From NCBI GenBank assembly GCA_965226215.1, contig CBDDCH010000002.1, forward strand, positions 2,046,001-2,110,000: DNA of 64,000 bases, given 5' to 3'. This DNA comes from G963668345 sp965226215 (GTDB taxonomy: Bacteria > Acidobacteriota > Terriglobia > Bryobacterales > UBA6623). The notes below the pieces were generated by a model. The model did not search any database and had not been told where the DNA came from. It was given only the letters and a program-made list of their open reading frames with translations. Shown piece by piece: positions 62,704 to 64,000 of the stretch; position 1 is the first letter of the stretch, and every line of letters begins with the position of its first letter. The translations under genes were made by a program, and so were the position numbers.

Positions 62704-63474
62704 CTTCTTTCAACAACTTACAGTCGGTTAAAGGGCTAGTCTGCAGGCCCTGTCCACACAGATGTCCACACGGAACCGGATTCGTTAGCTCTTCGCCCGG
62801 CCGAATTACTCCCGAGGCAGACTCTCAGCGGGCCCTCGGGACTGTGCAGGAGTGCCCTCAGCGACGCCCCCAGGCCAATTACAGAGGGTGGGACACGACG
62901 GCGAGCACAGGAGTGTCGAGGTAGGGGGATACGCCGGACGGTGGCCTCGGCGAACTGGCTGGCCATCTTTGTCTCGCAGCGGGGCCGAAGGCGCTGGGCC
63001 CCCCGGGCTTGACCCCACGCCCCGAATTTTTTTATTGCGCTTTCGTCACGCCTGCGCCTCGGCTTAGGGAAGACCTGTCGCCGCGGGGCGGGCCAGTGGG
63101 CTTGGCAGGGCGTAAAGCGGTGCGCCTGGATCAAGCCTTCGCCGTTTGTGGGGATGATCGGCTTTCTGCATAGCTGAGCTGGGAAAACCGGAGTCGCTAC
63201 TTTCTACGGAAATCCGGCCAATCTCGCAGGGAAAGATTCACCCGTCTCCGTCAGTTCACAGAGTTATCACACCTCGGTCTCGCCACTTGATATTCCGTCC
63301 TTCCTTCGGCGAATCAAGTCTCCAACCCGGTTCATTTGAGCGATCCTTGGAAGAAATGAACTAAAAGTGGAAGTCCAACATAACAGCGACTATAGCCCTT
63401 CCGCGCACCAAACGGCAGGAGGCTGGGCATGGCCGGAAGCGTCCTGAGCCGGGGCGGGTTTGGGGGGCCCGTTG
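62704..63474. other. Intergenic region after tRNA-Arg, no supported gene
   Basis: About 770 bases. Position right behind a tRNA 3' end is a common integration site, but no integrase, no repeat of the tRNA 3' end and no reliable reading frame is seen. A short direct repeat TCCACACAGATGTCCACAC lies at about 62753-62771. Confidence 0.5.
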
Positions 63475-64000
63475 TCAGTCGATATAGAGGAACTCGTTGG
63501 TGAGGAACAGCAGGTGGCAGAAGCTTTCGAGCGCTTCTTTGCGAGCCTGTTCCGGCGCGGCGTTGGACTTCAGATACAAATCTTCCTCGCGCGCCAGATG
63601 CACCCGCGCGATTTGTACTTCCTCGCGGGAGGGCTTGCGGGAGAGAGCCAGCAGGTACGCTTTTTCAATTTTCTCTTCCAGGTTGCCATTGGACATGCTG
63701 GCGACCCGCTTGGCCAAGGCGCTGGCGTTCTCGATGACGAAATCATCGTTCATCAGCGTGAGCGATTGCAGCGGCGACACCGAGTTCATGCGCCGGGTGC
63801 AATTGGTCTGCATGATGGGGGCGTCGAAGGTCTCCAGGAACCCCAGCGGGTTGTAGCGCCGCGCCAGCACGTACACGCTGCGCCGCCAGATTCCTGTGGG
63901 CTCGGCGTCAACCGGCTCACCTTTCCCGTCGGTGTGAGGGTTCAGCTTCTTCAGGCCGTCGGCTATCAGCGGGCCTTCGACGGCAGGCCCGCCCATAGTC
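63475..64000 (-). CDS. DUF1553 (PSD1-type) protein, C-terminal part
   Basis: The 3' portion of a large planctomycete/acidobacterial secreted protein: the DUF1553 blocks WRRSVYVLARRYNPLGFLET, FDAPIMQTNCTRRMNSVSPL, QSLTLMNDDFVIENA and the end HLLFLTNEFLYID. Such proteins usually carry DUF1549 and often a cytochrome c-like (PSCyt1) domain upstream, which would lie beyond the window. The frame is open to the right edge. Function unknown; usually paired with a DUF1501 protein. Confidence 0.93.
   Translation of the reverse strand, partial: TMGGPAVEGPLIADGLKKLNPHTDGKGEPVDAEPTGIWRRSVYVLARRYNPLGFLETFDAPIMQTNCTRRMNSVSPLQSLTLMNDDFVIENASALAKRVASMSNGNLEEKIEKAYLLALSRKPSREEVQIARVHLAREEDLYLKSNAAPEQARKEALESFCHLLFLTNEFLYID

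Noticed and set aside
62736..63134. Minus-strand open frame after tRNA-Arg, considered as phage or integrase remnant
   Set aside because: Arginine/proline-rich translation typical of GC-rich non-coding frames; no integrase motif and no duplicated tRNA 3' end.
1..64000. CRISPR array, rRNA, riboswitch or prophage
   Set aside because: No regularly spaced repeats, no rRNA-like segment, no recognisable riboswitch and no phage structural genes were found on reading both strands.

Overview
The window looks like a chromosomal segment of an Acidobacteriota bacterium, probably close to the Bryobacterales/Solibacter group. Taxonomy is inferred from content. The evidence is a VWFA protein of the acidobacterial type (29776-30906), small secreted carboxypeptidase-regulatory-like proteins, a high-GC genome, and many dispersed 'IGFVF/NWLCF'-like and GC-rich palindromic repeats of the kind abundant in those genomes. 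There are two tRNA genes (His-GTG, Arg-CCG), no rRNA and no CRISPR array.

Layout. 1-4571: metabolic genes on the plus strand (partial DegT aminotransferase, 2-hydroxyacid dehydrogenase, HpcH/HpaI aldolase, and the hopanoid C-3 methylase HpnR). 4726-7964: NIPSNAP protein, tRNA-His, an Omp85-type barrel and its truncated neighbour. 7965-11668: an IS256 element with a dead transposase, then an ISL3 element sitting inside a methyltransferase gene. 11973-17067: a minus-strand sugar/inositol cluster (PfkB kinase, Gfo/Idh oxidoreductase, inositol-3-phosphate synthase, cupin, Tat-exported aldo/keto reductase). 17212-19370: IS1595 copy 1, an IS630 remnant and a MITE. 19464-25329: di-heme peroxidase, DUF309, sulfite-oxidase-like protein, an arsenosugar pair (ArsS plus peroxidase-like protein) and an M20 hydrolase. 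25860-26506: HicBA. 26898-39948: housekeeping and envelope genes (HemL, ferredoxin, VWFA, response regulator plus UPF0173 hydrolase, LarB plus DUF192, MutS2, Nudix, LysW-like zinc ribbon, two TTR-like secreted proteins). 40143-45783: VapBC-like pair, UxaA-family dehydratase, GAF protein, sialidase. 45784-47384 is a repeat-rich gap. 47385-51245: WalJ-like hydrolase coupled to PurB, then a receiver-like gene split by IS1595 copy 2. 51641-57895: cell-surface glycosylation-type genes, several broken. 58074-61944: thioredoxin lipoprotein, FGE-like protein, epimerase and a second Gfo/Idh oxidoreductase. The right edge holds MITE copy 2, tRNA-Arg and a DUF1553 protein that runs off the window.

The most informative signal is genome decay and mobile DNA. 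Two host genes are cleanly split by IS elements with 8-bp target duplications, and both reading frames are restored exactly if the IS and one duplication are removed. Two further genes, plus the IS256 transposase, carry single in-frame stops. One gene has a +1 G slip, and an antiporter survives only as a frameshifted C-terminal stub. Three otherwise intact genes have an ACN codon where homology and ribosome-binding sites predict the initiator Met. No unmistakably new defence or mobile system is visible. The best candidates for undescribed biology are the MITE, the composite dispersed repeats, the LysW-like zinc ribbon ending in DYGDY, and the inositol-phosphate/sugar cluster.
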